A stretch of DNA of 64,000 nucleotides, taken from Undaria pinnatifida. Its lineage: Eukaryota; Sar; Phaeophyceae; Laminariales; Alariaceae. The translations under genes and the position numbers were made by a program. Where the stretch lies: the NCBI GenBank assembly GCA_012845835.1, contig JABAKD010000021.1, positions 1,563,185-1,627,184 of the forward strand, written 5' to 3'. Position 1 is the stretch's first letter. Every line of letters begins with the position of its first letter. This document shows positions 29,076 to 40,900 of the stretch, piece by piece. The notes under the pieces were generated by a model. The model was not told where the DNA came from. It did no database searches and saw nothing but the letters and a program-made list of their open reading frames with translations.

Positions 29076-31140
29076 GAACGGGAGATAAGCATTTGTTTTT
29101 TTTGCTGAGGCGCTTGCGTGGTTGGAGCAGTAATGGTGACCACCGGTAGGGACAGGTCGCGCTGTCGCTACCACGGAAACTGAAGGATACGCCAGAAAAC
29201 CAGCTGGATTGCGAATACAAATGAATTTGAAATGACACACGACGTGAATGATTTCAAACATTCGAGGAAGTGTGCTGAGCTTAAGCCTCACTTGGAGGTG
29301 TCTATACCTCACCAAAAGTACTGATTTTATGACACAAAATGAAAAAATGCAACCAGGGTGTGAACAAACCCATGACGTACGAAGCACTACGAACAGACAA
29401 AACCATTTTCCTATTTTATCACAAAACAAGAATGTCATCCTCCGACGATTTTGGGCTGAAGAGCCTCGTCAACCATGATTCATTCAGAGAACAATCTCTG
29501 GCGTATAAATGCCCCCTCCATCTCGTAACACACGTCTTCCCTTGTATGATACCTAGACCGTAGACGTTGTTCACCGGGTTGTTGATTACACTTTCCAGTT
29601 TTCTGACAATTGGGTTTTGGGAGAAGAATGGGGCTCCTCAAGCGAGGCGGGCCATAAAAATCCGATTGGTTTCATTGCGCTGCTGCGCGGGGCCCAAAAT
29701 TTGGATCGGATGTAGTATTTGCGCACAATGTTCATTCGACGGAAAGCGTGTTGCGTGCGCTGCAGCGCAAACTGGTCCACGACTTTCGTGCCGCTCATAT
29801 TTTGTTTTTGCTTGGTCGCCGCAAATTGCGAAAAAATGTTCCGTTGCGCGTGTCATTGTCGTTGGAGGCAAACTACGGTTTTCATGTTTGGAGGAACTGG
29901 TCACCTCTTCTTTTCTTTTTTTCGGCGGCGAGAACCATGTCTCTTCGCCGTCTAACTAAACGCAATTTTCCAAGTATTTCTTCGGAAATATACTCACGCA
30001 ATGTGACGCAAAAAAATGCCTTCCGACGGCCCCGATGCGGGGGGCGGCTCGTTCCAGGTTCCCTTACGGGGGTATTCCACGCCTGCAGCGCAACAAGTTT
30101 GACGCCGGTGTGGAGTGGATGCTGCTTACATCCCTGCAGCAAGACGCTTCCGGCCGCTGTTTAGCTCCGCGCAACAGGCGCCGATATCCTTGTTTGTTTT
30201 TGTTTTTTTTCTCACACTTCTACTTTCCAGCTTCTGGACAAGCCTTGGTCACAGGTGTCGTCCCTTCTGCCCCCCCCCGGTTCTTGCCTTCAATTTTTAT
30301 CGCGCATAGGGTTCAGCAATTCCACTCCTCGTCGATTTTTCATCGAGTGTTGCTAACTCACGCTCTCGCGCTTTCCGCAAGTCAATTTGTGCACAAGAAA
30401 AATTCCCAACGAATTTATACGAGTATGCACTCGGCGGGGCTCGAACTCACGAAACTGACCTATACCAGGCTCGAGGATAACCTGATACGCCACCGGGGCG
30501 ACCGGTATATAAAACAACCCCTGAGCGCATCCCTTCCGTAGCGTCGATCAAGAAACGGTTATGCGTTATGCGATTCTTTTCTTTAACGTCAAGCCGTGCG
30601 TCAGGTTTTCATGGAGTATCATCGGTAAACTTCCGTCCCATGCTTGGGCGTTCCAAGCGCCGCCCCCGGTCTTGCGTGCGCGCCATCATATGCTTCTTCA
30701 TGCTGGCACAAGGAGACGTGAAGGCAACTTGATGTTGCATCGGTGTGAGGACATTAAAGTTCCGCACGTAATGGAATGACATTTTCAGGTCTGTGCATGA
30801 CTAGCGGCAATACGTTCTACACGTAATGTACCGACATATTAAGGCCTGTGCATGACCAACAGCAATATGGATGTAGTCATGTCATTCAATAGTCGCGGTT
30901 TAACTACCAGCGAGTTTATGTCCTGGCAACGATTGCGCAGCACATCTATCTCCATCATTACATGTGATCTTCACAGACCGTCGGGTCCACCTCTGCATCT
31001 CTTATGACAGAGACAGGGCCTCGTCTCGCATCATCCTTTCATGCAGTGCCAACGATTAGCGTTCGCGTACTGTTGTTGCCGTATCATACGAAGTAGACAA
31101 TATCAGCAACGAGATGCGACGCATGCTACGCACGGTAGAG
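29076..31140. other. unassigned stretch
   Basis: It contains a diverged family A right end (about 29430-29553). A plus-strand frame around 29720-29900 is moderately protein-like (LRALQRKLVHDFRAAHILFL) but lacks clear splice sites. One copy of a direct repeat (30218-30345) is shared with 33640-33830. No gene is supported. Confidence 0.35.
30218..30345 (+). repeat. direct repeat, copy 1 (with 33640-33830)
   Basis: TTCTACT.TCCAG, TGGACAAGCC.TGGTCACAGGTGTC, CTTGCCT.C.ATTTTTAT.GCGCATAG are shared. In both copies an AG acceptor-like site, a short frame ending DKPWSQ and a GTGTC donor-like site coincide. It might be a duplicated small exon, but support is thin. Confidence 0.5.
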
Positions 31141-31149
31141 GATTGAACA

Positions 31150-31407
31150 GACGCTTGCTACCATCTAGAGGTAGCACGTTTCGTCTGAATTTTTTTCTGG
31201 ATGACGGGGAACCCAAACTCCTCGGAAATAGGTAGTTTTTATGTTTGCTTGATTCTCGTTTGTGTGCCTATTAATAGGCTGTGGTTTTTTTCATCCGGTG
31301 TAGCAGTTTTGATTTTTTTCCAAATCAGTATCTTGGGAGTAGGTCTTAAGTTCCCAAATTCAGGAACCTCAAAAATAAAGTGGTGCACCTCTATCGTAGC
31401 ACGCGTC
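31150..31407 (-). mobile_element. family A MITE, complete
   Basis: Left GACGCTTGCTACCATCTAGA; internal TGACGGGGAACCCAAACTCC, TTTTTTTCATCCGGTGTAGC; right GTGCACCTCTATCGTAGCAC. Confidence 0.8.
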
Positions 31408-31541
31408 TTGGACACCATATTGTTTTCGAGCCCTCCTTCACAATGGACGAGCGCTTTACCCGATCCAAAAAATGTTTTGGAGAAAATTTAAAGTTCTGCC
31501 CAATGAAAAATAAACCCCATGTCTTAAGCATGCAACGAAGA

Positions 31542-31793
31542 GTCATTCTACGGCAGCCCTCCAGGTTTTTCTTTAAATAAATCGCCGGTTTTGAAACCAG
31601 CTCCCGGCCGAACCTCCTTAGCTACGGTGCCCCCTTGTGCCATCCCGTCGTCGTCGCTCGATAACCCTTTGCAAAAAGGAGAACCTGTATGAACATTTGG
31701 TTTTCATAGCATCCTCTTCCTTGTGTCCAGCAGCCGTGAAATGTTTGGGGAGAACATCTCGCCGGTTTTAGGGAGTGGGGCTATCGTGGAATC
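31542..31793 (-). mobile_element. family C MITE, complete
   Basis: Left TCATTCTACGGCAGCCCTCC and right GGCTATCGTGGAATC are inverted. The interior carries GCCGGTTTTGAAACCAGCTC and, inverted, TGTCCAGCAGCCGTGAAA, the landmarks of this family. Confidence 0.7.
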
Positions 31794-31804
31794 AGCCCGA
31801 AACA

Positions 31805-31909
31805 TACTGGAAGAAAAAACATGTATTTCCGGCGAATTTGGGCTTAAAATCCTCGTCGTTCAGAAACAATTCGGCGAAAATGCTCTGCTTCATCGTAGCA
31901 CGCGTCATG
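31805..31909 (+). mobile_element. family A MITE, right-end fragment
   Basis: GCGAATTTGGGCTTAAAATC, TCGTTCAGAAACAATTCGGC and terminal CATCGTAGCACGCGTC are present. It directly abuts the family C copy to its left. Further family A scraps lie at about 34035-34085 and 34220-34285. Confidence 0.65.
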
Positions 31910-32905
31910 TATGAGCGGTGTGTTTGGGAAACGTTGAAATTGTTATCGAAAAACAAGTTCCGGTTGATATGGTGACGCCTAGCAGCTAACATGCTTCGAA
32001 GTATGGTTTATGTATAGAGCAGGCGGTTCGCTATCTTGCATCTCAATATCTCCTAAGAGGACCCCAGTCCGACCCAAGGACAGGCAGTTCATACATTTAT
32101 TATGCACATCATCGTAACGTGATTCAGTCCCAACAAGGTAAATAATAGCCCTATCTTACGTTCAACTCAACCCAATCCAATTACGGTCCCTATTTATACC
32201 ACAATGAATGGTGCTCCGCCACCAGAGATACCGTGTCTGCGATTCACGACAAAAACAGAAAAATAGCCCAAGCCAGGCCTGCCTACAACGCAACCCCACA
32301 TCCCAACCCCAATCCCAAATCAAACACCAAACAAACGCCAAGTTAAACCCAGCCCGAACTTGAACCACGGAGATGCATTCACTGAGAGAGGACGACTAAG
32401 GAGTGCTGATACGCTCTCGTCACGGCCATTGCCGTACAGTAGCAATCCGATCATCGAGGTGGGCAAATATACGGTATTAAAATATTTTACACCCAGTTTG
32501 AGTTAATTTTAATATAGGCCACCCGAGTGACGGGCTCTGTACCTCTCTCAAAGACAGCCTTAAGAAAACAGCATTTGTCGGCGAAGTGAAACCTAACACC
32601 TCCACGACATCGGGAAACTGGAAATCCAAAAATCGTCAAGACTGCGAACAGAAACCCAGATAGCCATTCGCGCGAGCGCTGAAATTGATCCGGCTACCGT
32701 AGTGCTCCGTATTTGAAATGGATGAGCAGCCGACGGCCAAAATGACTAAGGCAAGCAGCAAACGAGCACAGCCCCTCCCTGCGGTAATCCAACATCGAAG
32801 TGTCCTCGAGGGGCGGTGGTGCTGTGTGCAGGGGGAAGGAAGTGGTTCCCTCCCGCGGATGTTCTCCTCACGACCATAACCAACGCTCTTTGATTCCAAA
32901 CGTAG

Positions 32906-33092
32906 GCAGCGTGATGGATGTCCTACTCCAGAGGTCACAGTGTTATAGTTCAACACCGGCCACCGTTCAGCAGGGGCGACGAATAGAGAGGGCAGAAACT
33001 GCTCTGGGTCTCACCACGCCGCGAACAAAGAAGAATACGCCCCCCGTCTCTTCCTCGTCTCTTCGGTGGATACGAGTGTACGTTGCCGTTCG
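32906..33092 (+). CDS. possible isolated exon, plus strand
   Basis: Acceptor-like AAACGTAG| at 32905 and a textbook donor CG|GTATGT at 33093 bound a frame beginning SVMDVLLQRSQCYSSTPATV and ending SLRWIRVYVAVR. No partner exon in a compatible phase was identified. The terminal exon of gene 2 lies nearby on the other strand, so one of the two calls may be wrong. Confidence 0.3.
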
Positions 33093-33465
33093 GTATGTAA
33101 CGAGCACCGAGGATCCACGACCAAGAATGCAGGAAAAAAAAGCTGGTACAAGAAAGAAACAAATACTCTTGGAATGTCGTTTGGGCGTTTTACCCATCCG
33201 GGTTTCCTCCTCCGCGGTGGGGGTGAGCGGGGCAAAACTTCTGAGCAACCCGAAACATACATGCGTGTGTCGTCTCATAATATGAGGCTGCCTGCCGACA
33301 TCAAAACATGTCGCTCGACGGTGTCACTCTTTCTCCTTGACGGACAACCACCGAGAAGCTCACCGCTAGGGCTAAAAATATTTTTACACAAAACAGGCCC
33401 GCTACTTTGGGCGCCTGCAATCGACATTTTTGGTGCCTTTTCGACGACCTGTCTTCCGGACAGTC

Positions 33466-33552
33466 TTAGCCTGTGGCAGCCAATATTCTTGAACGGCCGG
33501 GGTTGGGAGCGTTAACCTTGCCCGGAATGTTCTTGAACTTCTTCATCACGAA
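33466..33552 (-). CDS. gene 2, putative terminal exon
   Basis: After the acceptor AAATGCAG| the frame reads FVMKKFKNIPGKVNAPNPGR, then SRILAATG, and stops at TAA. Entry phase 0 matches the previous exon. The upstream intron lacks a strong pyrimidine tract, and the intron would be 4.4 kb, so this is the weakest exon of the model. Confidence 0.35.
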   Translation of the reverse strand, partial: FVMKKFKNIPGKVNAPNPGRSRILAATG

Positions 33553-36500
33553 CTGCATTTAGTTTTTTTAAACGGACGGTTAAGGGGGGGCGGTCCACGG
33601 AAATTATCGTGGCGATTGTCGTTTATGCTCATATTGAATGATCGCTTCTACTCTCCAGCCCCACTCGTAAGAGTTTTTATCCTCAGCGACCTTGTGGACA
33701 AGCCGTGGTCACAGGTGTCTTCATTTTTCCCCCTCCCCCGGTACTTGCCTCCGATTTTTATTGCGCATAGAGTCCAGAATCCCTGCTTTTTTGCTTTTTA
33801 GGGTTGTCGATTTGCATCGAATTTCGTACAAATCGGCGTGTGTTGGCGCATACTGCGAGATGTTGGCTTTTCACCCTATTTTTCTTTTCATGCTCCTCCC
33901 TTTAGGAGTTCGTTCTGTACTTCTCAAGACATCCCCAGCCTCTGAGAATCATTGTGACCTTAACCGGTTGAACTATCCCGAGCCCTAACCAAGTACATTT
34001 TTACGAACAAACACAAGAAGAACAAGAAAAAACAAAACTGGAGTTTTTCGACCATTTTTGGGTTAAGGAGCCCCGTCGTTTAAAAAAAAGATATTATTGG
34101 TAACACTTTGAGAAGTATTGTGCGATCAACTCGAAGAACCATTCCATGGGGTCTGCCTTCACGCCGAAAAAAGCGCAGGGAAAAAACTGAGTGGAATTCC
34201 GACGAGCTTGCGGTCGAGAACCCCCGTCGCTCAGAGAAAATGCAGTCCAAAAATGTGTTAGCTTTAGCGCAGCACGCGTCAGGGAACTCGGCAGTATGAT
34301 GCATGCTATGAATAGTCCCGTACCTTGGGTCCCATATCAGCCACTGGCTTGTAAGCAATGTTGTGTCCTTGCGAAGCTTTGGTTTCCCGCGGCGGAGGCA
34401 TTCGCTGGGGGGGGAGGAAGACGGGGGTCGGGCGGCAGCGTCGTCCAAATATTGGTTCGGTTAGGGACAACATAGTTGTGGTACATACACGAGCACATAG
34501 AGATATTGCTCTACATAACGAAAACGAAGCCCAAAAGTAGCACGAAAAAAATGTCAACACAAAGGCACATAAAATTGCCTTTGACAAGACCAACTAAGAT
34601 AGCACGGATGCCGTTCACGCCTGCTCCCCGCAGCAGTGGAATGTCCAATGAAAACTTTACGATACGCCAGCGTGGATAGAGTCAAGTTCCACCCCATTTG
34701 GAGGTGGGAGCAGACTCCACACGAAAACAAAAAACTCGTTGTACTACCGGCACTCCCATGCCATGGGACCCCGCAAGATTCCCAGCCTGAGGTTTCCGGG
34801 AAACATTAAACCAGGGAGCGGTTCTACGAACTTTATTGCCATTGTACAACTGGAAACCCGTTTTTTCGGGAAAGTTAATCAGAGTTAATTTTAGGGCGAA
34901 GCGTTTGGTTGCTCTAAAGCGGTTAACCCGTTTGGAGCCGTAAATCCCTCCCTATGCCTATTCCAAGTAATCTGTCCCAAAAAAACGGGTCGCCAGGTAG
35001 GTGTGGAGACGTTATGTGCACCGTTGTGTTTTCAGGGGCATCTTACGTGAGGACCTCCATCCCCTGGACCAAAAGAGCGTGATTTTGAGTGAACAAAAAA
35101 AGGTGCAAACCCGATGGCCAAACCCATGGCATATTACTAGGAACGAAAGATTTCTTGAGTGAACAAAGAAGAATGGCGATCCATACGATTGCGGGGTAAG
35201 GGGACTTGTCGTTCAGGGCATTTTGTTTTCCTTTGTCCGTGAACGCTGCTTCCATCGTATCACCCCGGTCGGACTGGAGCTGGTTTCACATCGCCCGTAG
35301 CGTTGTTGGTCGTTACTGTTGGAACCGTTGTACTCCCGAGGGATCCGGTGCCGGCAACGTGTTTCAGCTTCGCCAGGAGGTTGTGTGAGCGTTTTCGTGG
35401 CGTCGCCCCGCAAAAGGCACGAATGACCGAGGCTACGGCATGATATTAAAAGGTGGAATGGTATGATGATGTTATGATATACCCCCTTTTCACTGTGATA
35501 TTATCATACTATCATACTATCATACCATCATACTATCATACTATCATACTATCATACTATCGTGCCATCATACTCATACTATCATACTATCATACTATCA
35601 TACTATCATACTATCATACCATCATACTTTCATACTATCATACTATCGTACTATCATACTATCATACTATCATATTATCATACTATCATACTATCATACC
35701 ATCATATTATCATACTATCATACTATCATACCATCATACTATCATACTATCATACTATCGTACTATCGTACTATCATACTATCATACTGTCATACTATCA
35801 CACTATCATACTATCGTACTATCATACCATCATACTATTATGCTATCATACTATCATACTATCATAGTACCATACTATCATACTATCGTACTATCATACT
35901 ATCATACTATCATACTATCATACTATCATACTATCATACTATCGTACTATCGTACTATCATACTATAATACTATAATAATATCATACTATCGTACTATCA
36001 TACTATCATACTATCGTACTATCATACTATCATACTATCATACTATCATACTATCATACTATCATACTATCATACCATCATACTTTCATACTATCATACT
36101 ATCATACATCATACTATCATACTATCATATTATCATACTATCATACTATCATACCATCATATTATCATACTATCATACTATCATACCATCATACTATCAT
36201 ACTATCATACTATCGTACTATCGTACTATCATACTATCATACTGTCATACTATCACACTATCATACTATCGTACTATCATACCATCATACTATTATGCTA
36301 TCATACTATCATACTATCATAGTACCATACTATCATACTATCGTACTATCATACTATCATACTATCATACTATCATACTATCATACTATCATACTATCGT
36401 ACTATCGTACTATCATACTATAATACTATAATAATATCATACTATCGTACTATCATACTATCATACTATCGTACTATCATACTATCATACTATCATACTA

Positions 36501-37871
36501 TCATACTATCATACTATCATACTATCATACCATCATACTTTCATACTATCATACTATCATACATCATACTATCATACTATCATATTATCATACTATCATA
36601 CTATCATACCATCATATTATCATACTATCATACTATCATACCATCATACTATCATACTATCATACTATCGTACTATCGTACTATCATACTATCATACTGT
36701 CATACTATCACACTATCATACTATCGTACTATCATACCATCATACTATTATGCTATCATACTATCGTACTATCATACTATCATACCATCATACTTTCGTA
36801 CTATCATACTATCATACTATCATACTATCATACTATCATACTATCATACTATCGTACTATCGTACTATCATACTATAATACTATAATAATATCATACTAT
36901 CGTACTATCATACTATCATACTATCGTACTATCATACTATCATACTATCATACTATCATACTATCATACTATCATACTATCATACCATCATACTTTCATA
37001 CTATCATACTATCATACATCATACTATCATACTATCATATTATCATACTATCATACTATCATACCATCATATTATCATACTATCATACTATCATACCATC
37101 ATACTATCATACTATCATACTATCGTACTATCGTACTATCATACTATCATACTGTCATACTATCACACTATCATACTATCGTACTATCATACCATCATAC
37201 TATTATGCTATCATACTATCGTACTATCATACTATCATACTATCATACTTTCGTACTATCATACTATCATACTATCATACTATCATACTATCATACTATC
37301 ATACTATCGTGCCATCATACTCATACTATAATACTATAATAATATCATACTATCGTACTATCATACTATCGTACTATCATACTATCATACTATCATACTA
37401 TCATACTATCATACTATCATACTATCATACTATCATACTCGCACGAGTGACTCCGTGCCTCACTGACAAAACAAGTTTAGGCGAATTGTTCATGCCGCAA
37501 CATAGCTTACCGTTCCATATTGCGGATTTATCGCAAAATGAAAGCAGAACGCAAAGAAACAGGGAGCAACTCGTGAGAGTGACTCCGAGCAACCACCACC
37601 CAAACGTGACCCCCCAAGCCGTATCCCTGGTCGAATGTCGGAATAACGTTCTGAATAACATTCTGTAAGGTGCACAAAACTTCACGGTTAAGAGTGGATT
37701 GTATCTGCGGAACGTATATGGAACCTTTACTTGCATACAAAATTAAAATCAATCTTTCCACGCACGGCTGTCGTGTCGAGGTCGCTGAGTAAAACTCCTC
37801 AATATTCAATGACGATGATCATAGCGAGAAAGTCCTTCGCAACAATGTTCAACAGCAACAACAACAAAAAT

Positions 37872-37927
<56 letters not shown>

Positions 37928-37930
37928 CTC

Positions 37931-37972
<42 letters not shown>

Positions 37973-40900
37973 ACCAATACCAAGTTAACCTTTCCGTGGC
38001 ACTCACGAACTTCTTGTCAAGGACGCTGACGTCGGGGTAGTCCTTCCCCTCCCGGGTGAAATCCGTGAATCGAGCCTCAATAAGCGCCGACAGCGGACAC
38101 GCCATCTTCTCCGACTTCGTTCCGTACGGCCCTTCGAACGGAATCTGTTTTCGTTTTTCGTTTTCCGGGTGTTTTTCGACGGCAGATAAAGGCTTCTTGT
38201 TTTGTTGTGTTCAACACTCCGACACTAGTTTGGTCTTGGTTTTGGTTTTGGATTCGCCTTTGTTATTGTTTTTCGTGATTCCCCCTCCTCCTTGTTTTTC
38301 CCTTTTAGGTAACGACCGTGAAACGAGCCTACAACAAACGCCGATATAGGACACTCCCTTTTTTCCGACTTCGTTCCGTATGCCCCTTCGAAAAAGATCC
38401 GTTTTCGTTTTCGTTTTCGATTTTATTTTTGACGCCGTTTTTGATGTCGTTTTTGGTGGTGTTTTTTGGTGGTGTTTTGCGGAGCCGAGTTTGTTTTTTT
38501 TGGTTTCTGCAATTCGTTTTCGTCCGTGCAAACCGACCCTCGACAAGCCTCGGACAGGGGACACGAGATGTTTTCCGACTTCGTTCCGTATGGCCCTTCG
38601 GACGTACAGTAGTACATATGTGCTTTCTTGGTTTGGGCAGTGAGTTACTTTTATTTGGTTTGGGCTTTGTTTTTTTTTTTGATTTTTTCTTTCACACTTC
38701 TTTTAAAGCCCTTCCCCTTGAACCGAGCCTCGACGCCTCCCCCCCCCCCCTCCCTACTTATGCCGCCTCCCACCCGAAAAAAAAGCGGAAGGACGCGTTA
38801 AAGTATCACGCACGGCACATCTCAATTCGCTACTGTGTGTTACGGTTATCCCAAAAGCAACATTTGCCCCAGGCTGCCGATATTGCGAAAACGTTAACAC
38901 CTAATTCTGACTGTTTTCTGGTGGTTTTGTTTGGTATCGTACCTTGTCTTTCTTTCTTGCACCTCCTTCGGTGATGTTGGATTGCGGCGGCGAGAAGCGG
39001 ATCTCCGGGTGGGCCTGCCAATTTCCGCGTGCCACAACAAAACAGGGAGGTAGCGGTATTGCGCGCTATCGAAATCGCCTTGCCAGCCGCGGCACGCAAG
39101 ATACCAACTTACGGTACGGAAAAAACGAGGAGGGAGTAGCCGACGGAATGTACCTGGAAAACAGGAGTTGCCGCTGAGCGCCACCGACACGCAGTTGGTA
39201 TGGAGTTCACATGTCGTTTGATTAGGTTCGCGAACGCACATTCACCACTCTTACAACGCATGAATCTCACGCCGTACATAAAAATCCGATGAGTGCTTTT
39301 TTTCGACTACATAAAGTCTTCCTTCAGAAAGTCTCCTTTCTTCCGGGCGTTTGACGCGTGCTACGACGATAGAGGTGCACCACTTTTTTTCTGATGCTCC
39401 TCGATTTGGGAGCTTAAGACATGTCCCAAAACTGACTTTATAGAAAATAAAACATCTACCGGACGAAAACTCCCAGGGCCTAGGTACGCAATGAGAATCA
39501 CGCAAAAAAATGGCCAATTATTTTTGTTTTTTCCCGACGATTTTGGGTTAAGGAGCCCCGTCATTCAGAAAAATTTTTCGCCAAAAAAAGGTTTACCTAT
39601 ATCGTAGCACGTGGCACTGGCTGCTTCAGGTTACAACCCCGAAATTCTCTCCCCCACGAGTGACGCTCGCAATATCTAGTGAAAGGGTGAATATTTGATA
39701 CCCATGACCGGTGGAAGAGGGTGCCATGCCAGTTTTTTTTTAACGGCCTCGGACTGTCTCTAAGCGCGAAGATCGTTATCGACCAATGACAAGACCTTCA
39801 AATATTTAATAATATTCAGGCTTTTTCCAAGCGGGGGCGAAAAACCAAAATTGCGCCGTACTTTGCATGAATCGGTTGGAGGTACCCCAAGGTATGTCTG
39901 TAGAAATATTCGCGAAAAAAAACGAAGATCTGATCTGGCTATGTTCTAGATTAAGCAGAATCTAGGGTAGAAACTGGATCCCACGCTGAAACCAAGTCAT
40001 TTGACCGAAACTAAAACCAAGGCATTTGAAGGAACTAACGTACCTGACTTTTTCTCACGCACAAAATTCCAAATGTCCACGCTGTTTTTGATAGATAAGA
40101 CCCTGACATTTTGTGCACACGTGTTGTACACGCCCATCCCGTGTTCTGACCTCCGTTTATTGTTATTATTGTTTTTTTGTTTCGACGAAAATATTTGGTC
40201 TTAGTCTTAGGTGAGGTGGTTCACATTAAAAAAAAAAAAATCCTTACGGACGAAAATTAGCAAAAAAAAAAATAATAATAATAAACGACAGGTGAGGTCT
40301 TCGCAAGGGCACATAGAAGACGTGTGCAAAAGAAAAACTTCATGGTACGAATCGACCAAACTGCGCGGACATTCGCCGGGGGGAAGACTTTCGGGCTTAA
40401 AACTTGAACCAGCCTATAGGGGAGTCACGTTTTTTTTTTTGGCATCTTCTTGGCGGTGGCCCGAGGTCACTCGCACAAATGACCCCTCCGCCCCCTTCGC
40501 GGTCATAAAGCCCTCGTGCTGTATTTCGTTTGCGACATGAGTCCACAATGAAATAGCCAAGCTACGCTGCACCAAAAAGAAATTATCCCCGTAAGCAATT
40601 TCGTCCATGATGAGGTAGAGGAGCTCTTGTGGGGATGGCTCAAGAGACCAGTAGCAGAACTGGGGGTATACCATGATTTATATCCCCCTTCCGCAGCCAT
40701 GATCGGGGACTGAATATTTTCCCGAAATGTCCCGTCACCCCGTCCTGCCTCTCGCGCGCGCTCAAGCGTTTTTTCAATTTTTATTTGCATTTGGCGCATG
40801 CTACGATAGAGGTGCACCAACTGTTGTTTTTTGTTTTTTGAGGTTCCTCGATTTTGGGAGCTTAAGGCCTCTTGAGACCTCTCCCGAAAAACTGATTTGG

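Noticed and set aside
32636-32956. 106-codon minus-strand frame with a hydrophobic stretch (LLLALVILAVGC)
   Set aside because: The single hydrophobic segment is near the C-terminal third and not a credible signal or membrane protein. It overlaps a better splice-bounded frame on the other strand.
35453-35968. Open frame of 171 codons with SYYHTII repeats
   Set aside because: It is a read-through of the 8-bp satellite, which lacks stops in some frames; no start context or non-repeat codons.
40001-40204. Small frames between MITEs at 39.6-40.4 kb
   Set aside because: No splice signals, no family resemblance and AT-rich low complexity.
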